NCBI RefSeq assembly: GCF_000389965.1 | Contig: NC_021191.1 | Location: forward strand, 621,501-685,500 | Direction of reading: 5' to 3' | DNA from: Actinoplanes sp. N902-109 | GTDB taxonomy: Bacteria > Actinomycetota > Actinomycetes > Mycobacteriales > Micromonosporaceae | DNA length: 64,000 nt | Part shown: positions 18,732 to 27,806 of the stretch, piece after piece | Numbering within the stretch: the first letter of the stretch is position 1 | Layout of the letters: each line of letters begins with the position of its first letter | Position numbers and translations under genes: made by a program | Notes under the pieces: model-generated | The model's input: the letters and a program-made list of their open reading frames with translations, nothing else | Told to the model about the DNA's origin: nothing | The model's database searches: none

Positions 18732-21700
18732 ATGGCTGACGAGCCCAAGAATCCGTGGTCCAACTCGGCGGAGGATGCTGCGACGTTCCGCCCGTCGACC
18801 GTCGACACGAGCAATCTCGCGGACTACAACGCGTGGGCCGAGGAGGATCGCGGCTGGCGTAAGTTGAAGGCCTCCACCAACGGCGGTGCGGCCCTGGCCA
18901 CGGCCGAGGGGCAAGCGGAGGCCGCGCGCCTGGTCAGCCCGCAGAGCGTGATGGACGCCGCGGCGGGGTTCCAGCGGGCGTACGAAACGCTGAGCTGGCT
19001 GGAGAATTTCGTCCGGGACCAGTCCCAGGCCATCGCGGGCAAGGACCGTGCCTGGCAGGGGGCCGCAGCCGACGCCTTCCTGGCCAAGATGGAATTCCTG
19101 GCGGACTACATCGGCGCGCAGGCGGAGCGCATCGCCGGTGCCGACGGTACGGGCGGCACCAACTCGATCCCCAACCAGCTGTACACCAGCGCCAACTATC
19201 TGGCGTGGGCCCAGCAGACGATGGACTACCTGGACACCAGCTGGGCAGCGATCGCGGGCGCGGACAAGTCGGTGAACACCAACTCCGAGACCCACCAGGT
19301 CGCCATCAGCGGCACCAAGTACGAGAAGCCGATGGCGCGGCAGATGGCGCAGGTCGTCGACACGCTGGCGAAGCAGTACGACTTCACCTACAGCGCGGTC
19401 ACCCCGCCGAACGGCTCCGGTGAACCGCCGATCACCACGCCCAACCTCTCCGACCTGAAGCTGACGACGCCCAACCTGACCACGCCCAACCTGACCACCC
19501 CGCCGCCGGTCAGCACCCCGAACTTCACCACGCCCAACCTGAGCACGCCGAACAACCCGAACGTGACTGTCCCGAACGTCACGACCCCCACCTTCACCAC
19601 GCCGAACCTGTCGACCCCGAACCCGGGCTCGGCCAACATCAGCCAGCCGAACGTCACGATGCCGCAGTTCAACGCGGCCAACGTGCCGAACGGCGGCAAT
19701 CCGAACCCCCAGACGTTCGCGGCGAACGCGCCGGCCTTCAACGGCCCCAACGGCGGGCTCGGTGGCGGCCCCGGGCTCGGTGGCGGCCCCGGCGCCGGCG
19801 GCGGCCTGCCGGGCCTGGACAACTTCAACAACCCCGGCGCCGGCGGCCCGGGTGGCGGCACCGGTGGCGGCACTTTCGCCCCGCCCGTGATTCCTTCGGC
19901 TCCGGGCGCCGGTGGCGGCTTCGGATCCGGTACGGGACCCGGGGTGGGCAGTGTCAAGGCGCCCAAGCTCGACGAGTCGAAGGGCGGGGCAGGCGGATCA
20001 GGGCCCGGCGCCGGCAGCGCCAGCTTCACGCCGCCCACGATCCCGGCCGCGCCCGGCACGACAGGCGGGATCGGCGCCGGAACGGGGCTGCCCGACGGCC
20101 TCGCCGACGGCATCGACATCCCGGGGATCAACCCGCCGGGGGCCGGCGCGAACACCGGCGGTCCGGGCGGCGCCGGCGCCGGCGGCATGCCGATGATGCC
20201 CGGTGGCGGCGGTTCCGGTGGCGGTCCAGGCGCCGGCAACAGCCCCGGTATCCCGGAGGCCCCGGACGCCGGTGGCCTGCTCAACGGCGACAAGGACGAC
20301 TGGAAGCCCGGCGGTGCGGCCGGCGTGGGCCTGCCCGACGCCCCCGGCGGTACGGCGGCCGGCGGCAGCGGGCTCGACAACTTCACCGCGCCGAGCATCG
20401 CCCCGCCGCCAGGTGCGGGTGGCTTCCCCGGTGCTGCTGGTGGTGGGATGCCCGGTATGCCGGGTGGCATGCCCGGCGGTGGTAGTGGTCCGGGTGGTGG
20501 CAGCGGGTCGGGCATTCCGGAGACGCCGGACGCCAACGGCCTGATCGGGGGCGACACATCCGATTGGACGCCGTCCGGCGGCGGCGTCGACGTGCCGGAT
20601 GCTCCTGGTGGCACGGCGGCCGGTGGCAGTGGCTTGGGTGACTTCACCGCGCCCGGTATTCCGGCGCCGCCCGCTGCTGGTGGCTTCCCGGGTGCTGCTG
20701 GTGGTGGCATGCCTGGTATGCCGGGTGGCATGCCCGGCGGTGGTAGTGGTCCGGGCGGTGGCAGCGGGTCGGGCATCCCGGAGACGCCGGACGCCAATGG
20801 CTTGGTCGGTGGCAACGCTGACGACTGGGCGCCGGGTGACCTGGGCGGCGTCGACGTGCCGGATGCTCCTGGTGGCACGGCGGCCGGTGGCAGTGGCTTG
20901 GGTGACTTCACCGCGCCCGGTATTCCGGCGCCGCCCGCTGCTGGTGGCTTCCCGGGTGCTGCTGGTGGTGGCATGCCTGGTATGCCCGGTGGCATGCCCG
21001 GCGGCGGTAGTGGCCCAGGCAGTGGCAGCGGGTCGGGCATTCCAGAAACGCCGGACGCCAACGGCCTGGTCGGCGATGATGTCGACGCATGGCAGCCGTC
21101 CGACCTGGACGGTGTCGACGTGCCCAGCGCCCCGGGCGGAACCGCGGCCGGTGGCAGCGGGCTCGAGGTGCCCAGCTTTGCTGGTCCGTCGGCGGACGCG
21201 GGCGGTGGCTTCGGCGCTGCCGGCTCGTCAGTACCCTCGGTCGACCTGCCGTCGGACCTGACGGACCACTCCGGTACGGGCGATCCGTCCACCGCGGGCA
21301 CCGTGCCGGGCGCCCCCGCGGGCGCCCCGATGATGCCGGGCGGCGGCATGCCGGGCGCAGGTGGCCCAGGATCGGCAGGTTCGGGAATTCCCGACAGCCC
21401 GGACGCCGCGGGCCTCATCGGAGCCGACGCCGGCGACTGGAACCCCACCGGTCTCGATGCGGACGGCACACCGCAGGCACCCAACGGCACGGCGGCGGGC
21501 GGCGCCGGTCTTGACGTACCCCAGTGGAACGCCGGCACCGACCTCCCGTCGGTGTCGCTGCCCGCGACTCAGGCGCCGGATGGTTCCGCCGTGCAAGGCT
21601 GGTCGGGCGGCCCGGACGCCCCCACGGCGGCTACCCCGTCGACGGGCTCGTACCAGGGGGTCGACGTCCCGGAGTGGGACCAGTCGGCCGATCCCACGGC

Positions 21701-23492
21701 CGCAACCCCCGCCGCCGGCTCGTCGACGCCCGGTGGCATGCCCATGATGCCCGGAATGCCCGGCGGCGCCCAGGGTCCGGGTGACCCCGGCACCCCGGAC
21801 CACACCGACGCCTCCGGCCTGGTCGACGAGGAAGCGGCGAACTGGCAGCCCGCCGGTCCTGCCGGCACCACACCGGACGCCCCCACCGGTGCCACCCCCG
21901 GCGGCGACGGCCTCAGCTCCACTCCGGCGGTGCATCTGGATCCGATCGCCGTCGTCGGGAACCCCGCCGATGCGGTTGCGTTCCCGACCACTGCGGTCCC
22001 CGGTTCCCTCGACGCAGTTGCCGGTCCTGGCGACCCCGGTGTGGTCGACGGTGCCGAGCCCGGTGACTTCAGCGGTGGGCCGGTCGATGCGACTGCCGGT
22101 GCTGGTGACGGAAGCGCTACGGCGGTCGACGTGAACGCTGGTCCGGCGGCCGGCGAGCAGGCCCCGCCGCCACCGATCGGTGGCTCGGAGGTCCCGCCGC
22201 CGCTGGCGCCGCCGTCCCTGGGCCAGCCGGTCTCGGTCGGCTTGCCCACGGCCGTCGACCTGCCCACGGCGGTGGTCCTCCCGGGCGCGGGAGATCTGCC
22301 CGGCGAGGCGAGTCTGCCGGGCGGGACAGGCATTCCCGGCACGGTGGACCCGCCGAATCCGGTGGGTCCGCCGGACGCGGCGAGTGCGCCCGGGGGGATC
22401 GACGTGTCGAGCGCGCCAGGTGTCCCCGGCGATGCCACCGCTCCCGGCACGGCCGATGTGCCGGACGTGGTGGACATTCCGGGTGCGACGGACGTTGTGG
22501 GTACGGACGAGCCCGTGCACGCTGACCCGGCCGACTCGGTCGCACCGTCCGCGTCGGTTGATGGTTCTCAACCCTCTGAACCCGCTGCTTCTGCCGAGCC
22601 GTTTGGGCCGGCCGATCCCGCGACGGTTCTTGAGCCTGCCGCGCCGGCCGATCCTACGACGGTGCTCGATCCGGTCGCGCCGATCGATCCCGCCGGGCCG
22701 GTCCAAGATGCCGGGCCGGTCCAGGATGCCGGGCCGGTCCAGGATGCCGGGCCGGTCCAGGATGCCGGGCCGGTCCAAGAAGCTGGGCCGGTCCAAGAAG
22801 CTGGGCCGGTCGAGGGAACCGGGCCGGCCGGGGTCGGGGGCGTGCCGGGTGGTCAGGGGGATCAGGTCGCTGGTGGGGAAGGCGCGCTGCCCGAGGGTGG
22901 CGAGCACGCGCCAGGCATGCCGTCCTACAGTGGACCGGCGCCGAGCACGGTGGCCGCGGTAGGTGCCGCGACCGCAGTGCAAGCAGCCCTGCATGCGTCG
23001 GGTCAAGCAGCGCCGGGCCCAGCCGCGCAAGGTTCCGCGGCGCAGGGCTCGGGGACGCAAGGGCCGGGGACGCAGGGCTCGGGCGCGCATGCAGCCGCGG
23101 ATCAGCCGAGGCATCGGCGGGATGTGGTTGTGGGCAGCGGGGGCGGTGCTCCGGGCGTACCGGAAGAGACGGGTGTGGTGGTGGCTGGGCCATCCGCCGC
23201 GGCAGCGGGCTCGGGCAACCGGGACATCGCGGTGCAGGGGCTGGTGCCGGGACAGCGGCGGCCCGACGAGGACGAGGACGGTGCGGAGCCGGTGCGTCCC
23301 GGGTCGGCGGCCCTGCTGGCGGGGGACGGGCGCTCGTGGGACGGGGAGACGGCTGCCGCGCCACCCGGGGACGACTACGTGCCGGTGGTGCGGTTGGACG
23401 GCGCCGATGACACCTCCGGGTGGGACGACTTCGGGGATGCTGACTGGCTGACGGACGGCCACGACCGGGACGGGAGACTGACCGATGCCTGA
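18732..23492 (+). CDS. Large PPE/WXG100-like protein with Gly/Pro-rich repeat tail
   Basis: 1586 residues. The first 220 residues form a helical WXG100/PPE-like region with a WQG turn (AWQGAAADAF, about residues 111-120). A TTPNLTTPNL-type stretch (19440-19640) and a very long Gly/Pro/Ala low-complexity region follow. That region contains 87-88-residue units (MPGMPGGMPGGGSGPGGGSG, then IPETPDANGL, then APGGTAAGGSGL) and later GPVQDA hexapeptide repeats. The last 120 residues become acidic and end WDDFGDADWLTDGHDRDG. No signal peptide or membrane helix is seen, consistent with T7SS export. It overlaps the next gene by 8 nt. I infer a secreted or cell-envelope-spanning fibrous substrate. No enzymatic motif is visible. 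Confidence 0.75.
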   Translation: MADEPKNPWSNSAEDAATFRPSTVDTSNLADYNAWAEEDRGWRKLKASTNGGAALATAEGQAEAARLVSPQSVMDAAAGFQRAYETLSWLENFVRDQSQAIAGKDRAWQGAAADAFLAKMEFLADYIGAQAERIAGADGTGGTNSIPNQLYTSANYLAWAQQTMDYLDTSWAAIAGADKSVNTNSETHQVAISGTKYEKPMARQMAQVVDTLAKQYDFTYSAVTPPNGSGEPPITTPNLSDLKLTTPNLTTPNLTTPPPVSTPNFTTPNLSTPNNPNVTVPNVTTPTFTTPNLSTPNPGSANISQPNVTMPQFNAANVPNGGNPNPQTFAANAPAFNGPNGGLGGGPGLGGGPGAGGGLPGLDNFNNPGAGGPGGGTGGGTFAPPVIPSAPGAGGGFGSGTGPGVGSVKAPKLDESKGGAGGSGPGAGSASFTPPTIPAAPGTTGGIGAGTGLPDGLADGIDIPGINPPGAGANTGGPGGAGAGGMPMMPGGGGSGGGPGAGNSPGIPEAPDAGGLLNGDKDDWKPGGAAGVGLPDAPGGTAAGGSGLDNFTAPSIAPPPGAGGFPGAAGGGMPGMPGGMPGGGSGPGGGSGSGIPETPDANGLIGGDTSDWTPSGGGVDVPDAPGGTAAGGSGLGDFTAPGIPAPPAAGGFPGAAGGGMPGMPGGMPGGGSGPGGGSGSGIPETPDANGLVGGNADDWAPGDLGGVDVPDAPGGTAAGGSGLGDFTAPGIPAPPAAGGFPGAAGGGMPGMPGGMPGGGSGPGSGSGSGIPETPDANGLVGDDVDAWQPSDLDGVDVPSAPGGTAAGGSGLEVPSFAGPSADAGGGFGAAGSSVPSVDLPSDLTDHSGTGDPSTAGTVPGAPAGAPMMPGGGMPGAGGPGSAGSGIPDSPDAAGLIGADAGDWNPTGLDADGTPQAPNGTAAGGAGLDVPQWNAGTDLPSVSLPATQAPDGSAVQGWSGGPDAPTAATPSTGSYQGVDVPEWDQSADPTAATPAAGSSTPGGMPMMPGMPGGAQGPGDPGTPDHTDASGLVDEEAANWQPAGPAGTTPDAPTGATPGGDGLSSTPAVHLDPIAVVGNPADAVAFPTTAVPGSLDAVAGPGDPGVVDGAEPGDFSGGPVDATAGAGDGSATAVDVNAGPAAGEQAPPPPIGGSEVPPPLAPPSLGQPVSVGLPTAVDLPTAVVLPGAGDLPGEASLPGGTGIPGTVDPPNPVGPPDAASAPGGIDVSSAPGVPGDATAPGTADVPDVVDIPGATDVVGTDEPVHADPADSVAPSASVDGSQPSEPAASAEPFGPADPATVLEPAAPADPTTVLDPVAPIDPAGPVQDAGPVQDAGPVQDAGPVQDAGPVQEAGPVQEAGPVEGTGPAGVGGVPGGQGDQVAGGEGALPEGGEHAPGMPSYSGPAPSTVAAVGAATAVQAALHASGQAAPGPAAQGSAAQGSGTQGPGTQGSGAHAAADQPRHRRDVVVGSGGGAPGVPEETGVVVAGPSAAAAGSGNRDIAVQGLVPGQRRPDEDEDGAEPVRPGSAALLAGDGRSWDGETAAAPPGDDYVPVVRLDGADDTSGWDDFGDADWLTDGHDRDGRLTDA
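19440..22814 (+). repeat. Repeat-rich tail of the large PPE/WXG-like gene
   Basis: TTPNL-type units at 19440-19640. Units of 261-264 bp start at 20431, 20692 and 20956, with degenerate copies to about 21500. 18-bp units encoding GPV(Q/E)(D/E)A lie at 22695-22814. Copy number is probably variable between strains. Confidence 0.8.
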
Positions 23493-23850
23493 TGACACGC
23501 GGGAGCAGGCGGCGCCGCGGCCGGTGTGGCGGCGGGCCGCGGCAGCGCCTCGGGTGGCCGGCTCCGATGTGCCACTGACGTGTGGCGGCGGGGAGTTGAG
23601 TGTGGCCGAGCACTTCGAGCTGATGCGCGAACGCAAGCGGGCGCTGGACGAGGAGCGGGCGCGGGCGCACGAGGAGGAGGAGGCGCGCAGGGCGTCGCGC
23701 CGGTCCGCCGCTGCCAAGCCGGACGTCGAGGACGAGGACGAGGACAAGGCGGCCGAGCGGTTCCGCAACGACCGCTATGCCGTGAAGTTGCTGCAGCAGG
23801 ACGATGGTGCCTGGGGTGGCGGCGGCGCGGGTCCGGGGGTGCTCGGATGA
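23485..23850 (+). CDS. Small charged protein between substrate and EccC genes
   Basis: 121 residues, very rich in Arg, Glu and Ala, with a predicted helix or coiled coil (LMRERKRALDEERARAHEEE, about residues 46-65) and an acidic run DVEDEDEDK. I do not recognise a family. The ATG lies inside the end of the upstream gene (8-nt overlap) and its stop overlaps the EccC start (ATGA), so it is translationally coupled to both. This position suggests an assembly factor or adaptor for the substrate or EccC, but no motif proves it. Confidence 0.7.
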   Translation: MPDDTREQAAPRPVWRRAAAAPRVAGSDVPLTCGGGELSVAEHFELMRERKRALDEERARAHEEEEARRASRRSAAAKPDVEDEDEDKAAERFRNDRYAVKLLQQDDGAWGGGGAGPGVLG

Positions 23851-26800
23851 GCACTGTCACCATCAAGCGACCACCGCGGGCGGCCGGACCGGAGGCGCCG
23901 GACGGGCAGGTCGAGCTGCAGGAGCCGCCGCTGATGGCGGAGGAGGCGCCGCTGGACTTCCGGTCGTTCGCGATGATCGTGCCGATGGGTCTGGGCATGG
24001 GCGCGATGATGGCCATGTTCGGTCTCTACAGCCGGGCCCCCATCATGTACGTCATGGGTGGCGCGATGGCCTCCGGCATGCTGCTCATGGGGGTCATGCA
24101 GATCGGCAAGGCCGCCTCCGACCGCAAGCGCAAGATGCGCGGCGAACGCCGGGACTTCCTGCGCTACATCGCCCAGTTGCGCAAGCAGGCGCGCACCGCG
24201 GCCGACCAGCAGCGGCAGTTCGTGCTCTGGAACAACCCGCAGCCGTCGTGGTTGTGGTCCATCGCGATGAGCAACCGGCTGTGGGAGCGCCGGCCCAGCC
24301 ACGACGACTTCGGCCGGGTGCGGATCGGGCTGGGCCGGCAGAACGCCATGCTCAAGTTCACGCCGCCGTCGACCAAGCCCATCGAGGACCTGGAACCCCT
24401 GGCCTCCATCTCGCTGCGCCGGTTCTCCGAGGCCTACCGTACGGTCAACGGCATCCCCATCGCGGTCGGCTTGACCAGCTTCACCAGCATCGAGTTCGAG
24501 GGCCCGGCCGACCCGGCGATCGACCTGGTCCGGGCGATGGTGGCGCAGCTGGTAACCTTTCACGCCCCCGACGAGCTGCGCGTCGCGGTGCTGGCCGCCG
24601 AGGTGCACCGCGGCCCGTGGGACTGGATCAAGTGGCTGCCGCACAACGCCCATCCGAGCGCGTTCGACGCGGCCGGTCCGGTGCGGATGTTCGCCGGCAC
24701 CCACGACGACCTGATGGATCTGCTCGGCCCGGAGATCACCGACCGGGGCGACCACGACCGCAACTCCCGGCCGTCGGCCACCGAGCCGCTCGTGGTGATC
24801 ATCGCGCACCTGGCCGACCTGCCGGAGAGTTCGCGGCTGCTCGGTGCGGGCATGCGCAACGTGGTGCTGCTCGACCTCACCGGTGCGATGCCCGGTGGCC
24901 CGAAGGTGCTGCGGCTGACCGTCGAGAACGACCAGGTGCGGTTCCCGGCCGGGGACACGACCGGCACCGCTGACCGGGACGCCCTGGACACCACCAAGTG
25001 CGAGGCGCTGGCCCGGATCATCGCCCCCAAGCGCACCAGCGGCACCCTGGACGTGGTCGAGGAACCGCTGGAGACCAGCTTCGAACTGACCTCGCTGCTC
25101 GGCATCCGCGACGCCAACACGTTCGACGTCAACACCCTGTGGCGTACCCGTCAGCCGCAGCGCAACCGCCTCACGGTGCCGATCGGCGTCACCGAGGAGG
25201 GCGAGGTCATCGAGCTCGACCTCAAGGAGTCCGCGCAGGGCGGCATGGGACCGCACGGCCTGCTGATCGGTGCGACCGGTTCGGGCAAGAGCGAGTTGCT
25301 CCGTACGCTGGTCGTCGCGCTCGCCGCCACGCACAGCTCGGAGATCCTCAACCTGGTGCTGGTCGACTTCAAGGGTGGCGCGACCTTCATCGGCATGGAG
25401 AAGCTGCCGCACACCTCCGCGGTCATCACCAACCTCGCCGACGAGCTGCCCCTGGTCGACCGCATGCAGGACGCGCTGCAGGGTGAGATGACGCGCCGGC
25501 AGGAGCTGTTGCGGGCGAGCGGTTACGCCTCGCTGTTCGACTACGAGAAGGCGCGCGCGGCGGGGGCCCAGCTGGTGCCGTTCCCGGTGTTGCTGATCAT
25601 CGTCGACGAGTTCAGCGAGCTGCTGTCCAGCAAGGCCGAGTTCATGGACCTGTTCGTCTCGATCGGACGGCTGGGCCGTTCGCTGGGCGTGCACCTGCTG
25701 CTCGCCTCGCAGCGCCTGGACGAGGGGCGGATCAACCGGGTCGAGGGCCACCTGTCGTACCGGATCGCCCTGCGCACCTTCTCGTCGATGGAGTCGCGCT
25801 CGGTCATCGGTGTCGGCAAGGCCTACGAGCTGCCACCCGAGCCCGGCAACGGCTTCCTGAAGCTGGACACCACCAACCTGGTGCGGTTCAAGTCGGCGTA
25901 CGTGTCCGGACCGTACACCGGGCGCAGCCTGACCGGTGGCGCGGAGGAGGAGGACCAGCAGACCGCGCTGGACGTCGTACCGTTCACCACCCGGCAGGTC
26001 GCGATCCGGCAGGACCGTGGCCGGGCCCGGCCGGCCGAGACCGAGGAGGTCGTGCCGGAGTCGGCGACCGGCCCGAGCCTGCTCGAGGTCATCCTGGACC
26101 GGCTGGCCGGGTCCGGCCCGCCGGCCCGTCAGGTCTGGCTGCCGCCGCTGTCGGCCGCGCCCAGCCTCGACACCCTGCTGCCCAGCGTGGTGCCCGACCC
26201 GCTGCGCGGCATGACCGTCGACGACCCGGCGGCCCAGCGCCGGCTGCGGGTGCCGGTGGGCATCGTGGACCGCCCCCAGGACCAGCTGCGCGAGCTGCTG
26301 ATCGCCGACCTGAGCGGCGCGGACGGGCACGTCGGCATCGCCGGGGCCCCGCAGAGCGGCAAGTCGACCCTGCTGCGCAGCCTGATCCTCGGGCTGGCGC
26401 TCACCAACACCCCGCGTGAGGTGCAGTTCTACGGGCTCGACTTCGGCGGCGGCGGGTTGTCGTCGGTCGCCGGGCTGCCGCACATCGGCTCGATCGCGAC
26501 CCGGATGGAACGCGACCGGGTGGTGCGCACGGTCCAGGAGATCGGCCAGGTCATGGAGCGCCGGGAGGCCGAGTTCGCGGCACGCGGGCTGGACTCCATG
26601 CAGTCCTACCTGGCGGCCCGGGAACGCGGCGAGATCAACGACCCGTTCGGGCACGTGTTCCTGGTCATCGACGGCTGGTACACGATGAAGCAGGACTTCG
26701 TCGAGCTGGAGACCAAGTTCCAGGAGCTGGCCTCGCGGGGGTTGTCGTTCGGCATCCACGTGGTCGTCACCGCCACCCGCTGGTCGGAGATGCGCACCTG

Positions 26801-27806
26801 GCTGCGTGACCTGATGGGCACCCGGCTGGAGCTGCGGCTGGGTGACTCGATGGAGTCCGAGGTCGGCTCGCGCAAGGCGGCCACCGTGCCCAACCAGCCC
26901 GGCCGCGGGCTCACCCCGGACGGCCTGCACTTCCTCGGCGCGCTGCCGCGGATGGACGGCAGCTCGGACACCGACGACCTGGCCGAGGCGACCAAGTCGG
27001 TGACCGAGGAGATCAGCACGTTCTGGGCCGGGCCGCCCGCGCCGACCGTGCGGATGCTGCCGACCCGGCTCGCCGTCGAGCAGCTGCCCGCGCCGGAACG
27101 CGAGTTCAAGATCTGCATCGGCGAGGACGAGCAGCGGCTGGCGCCGGTGTGGCACGACTTCATGGCCACCCCGCACATGCTGGTGTTCGGCGACAGCGAG
27201 ACCGGCAAGTCCAACATGTTGCGCCTGGTGCTGCGGGCCATCCAGCAGCACTACCGCCCGGACCAGGCCAAGGTGGTGCTCGGTGACTCGCGGCGCGACC
27301 TGGACACCGCGATCACCGCGGACTACCAGGTCGGCTTTGGCTTCACCGGCGACAAGCTGTACGAGCTGGCCGGGCAGGCGTCGGTGTCGATGAACCGCCG
27401 GGTGCCCGGTCAGGAGATCTCGTCCGAACGGATGCGCAAGCGCGACTGGTGGGAAGGTCCCGAACTGTTCGTGGTGGTCGACGACTACGACCTGATGACC
27501 AAGGGCACCGGGGTGGGCTCGACCCTCGACCCGCTGCTGCCGTTGCTGGCGCAGGGGTCCTACATCGGCCTGCACCTGGTCGTCGCGCGCAGCACGTCCG
27601 GTGCCATGCGGGCCATGATGGACCCGGTCATCCGGCGCATGTGGGAGCTGGGCACCCCGGCGACGCTGTTCTCGTACCCGAAGGAAGAGGGCAAGTTCCT
27701 CGGTGAGGCCGCACCGCGCCGCCTGCCGCCGGGACGGGCGCAGCTCGTCACCCGGCGCGGCGTGAAGCTGATGCAAACCGGCTACGTGGAAGGGGACCGC
27801 GGGTGA
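23847..27806 (+). CDS. eccC: Type VII secretion FtsK/SpoIIIE ATPase EccC (single polypeptide)
   Basis: 1319 residues. Two N-terminal membrane helices (about 38-58 and 63-84) precede three FtsK/SpoIIIE-type ATPase domains. P-loop 1 is GATGSGKS near 474-481, with VDFKGG and IIVDEFSELL (near 585) as the Walker B region. P-loop 2 is GAPQSGKS near 832. P-loop 3 is GDSETGKS near 1114 with VVVDDYDLM. Domain 2 keeps its P-loop, but the corresponding strand reads FLVIDGWYT, without the DE pair. EccC is the motor that recognises WXG100 C-terminal signals and drives export across the inner membrane. EccCa and EccCb are fused here, as in ESX-2/3/5-like systems. The ATG overlaps the previous stop (ATGA); a longer in-frame reading upstream would duplicate the small gene's region and is unlikely. 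Confidence 0.95.
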   Translation: MSTVTIKRPPRAAGPEAPDGQVELQEPPLMAEEAPLDFRSFAMIVPMGLGMGAMMAMFGLYSRAPIMYVMGGAMASGMLLMGVMQIGKAASDRKRKMRGERRDFLRYIAQLRKQARTAADQQRQFVLWNNPQPSWLWSIAMSNRLWERRPSHDDFGRVRIGLGRQNAMLKFTPPSTKPIEDLEPLASISLRRFSEAYRTVNGIPIAVGLTSFTSIEFEGPADPAIDLVRAMVAQLVTFHAPDELRVAVLAAEVHRGPWDWIKWLPHNAHPSAFDAAGPVRMFAGTHDDLMDLLGPEITDRGDHDRNSRPSATEPLVVIIAHLADLPESSRLLGAGMRNVVLLDLTGAMPGGPKVLRLTVENDQVRFPAGDTTGTADRDALDTTKCEALARIIAPKRTSGTLDVVEEPLETSFELTSLLGIRDANTFDVNTLWRTRQPQRNRLTVPIGVTEEGEVIELDLKESAQGGMGPHGLLIGATGSGKSELLRTLVVALAATHSSEILNLVLVDFKGGATFIGMEKLPHTSAVITNLADELPLVDRMQDALQGEMTRRQELLRASGYASLFDYEKARAAGAQLVPFPVLLIIVDEFSELLSSKAEFMDLFVSIGRLGRSLGVHLLLASQRLDEGRINRVEGHLSYRIALRTFSSMESRSVIGVGKAYELPPEPGNGFLKLDTTNLVRFKSAYVSGPYTGRSLTGGAEEEDQQTALDVVPFTTRQVAIRQDRGRARPAETEEVVPESATGPSLLEVILDRLAGSGPPARQVWLPPLSAAPSLDTLLPSVVPDPLRGMTVDDPAAQRRLRVPVGIVDRPQDQLRELLIADLSGADGHVGIAGAPQSGKSTLLRSLILGLALTNTPREVQFYGLDFGGGGLSSVAGLPHIGSIATRMERDRVVRTVQEIGQVMERREAEFAARGLDSMQSYLAARERGEINDPFGHVFLVIDGWYTMKQDFVELETKFQELASRGLSFGIHVVVTATRWSEMRTWLRDLMGTRLELRLGDSMESEVGSRKAATVPNQPGRGLTPDGLHFLGALPRMDGSSDTDDLAEATKSVTEEISTFWAGPPAPTVRMLPTRLAVEQLPAPEREFKICIGEDEQRLAPVWHDFMATPHMLVFGDSETGKSNMLRLVLRAIQQHYRPDQAKVVLGDSRRDLDTAITADYQVGFGFTGDKLYELAGQASVSMNRRVPGQEISSERMRKRDWWEGPELFVVVDDYDLMTKGTGVGSTLDPLLPLLAQGSYIGLHLVVARSTSGAMRAMMDPVIRRMWELGTPATLFSYPKEEGKFLGEAAPRRLPPGRAQLVTRRGVKLMQTGYVEGDRG

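Noticed and set aside
22695..22814. Regular 18-bp repeats considered as a CRISPR-like array
   Set aside because: There are no unique spacers; the repeats are contiguous and in frame, encoding GPVQDA units.
23775..27776. A 1333-aa minus-strand frame opposite EccC
   Set aside because: EccC motifs are unmistakable on the plus strand; the antisense product is His/Gln/Val-rich shadow sequence.
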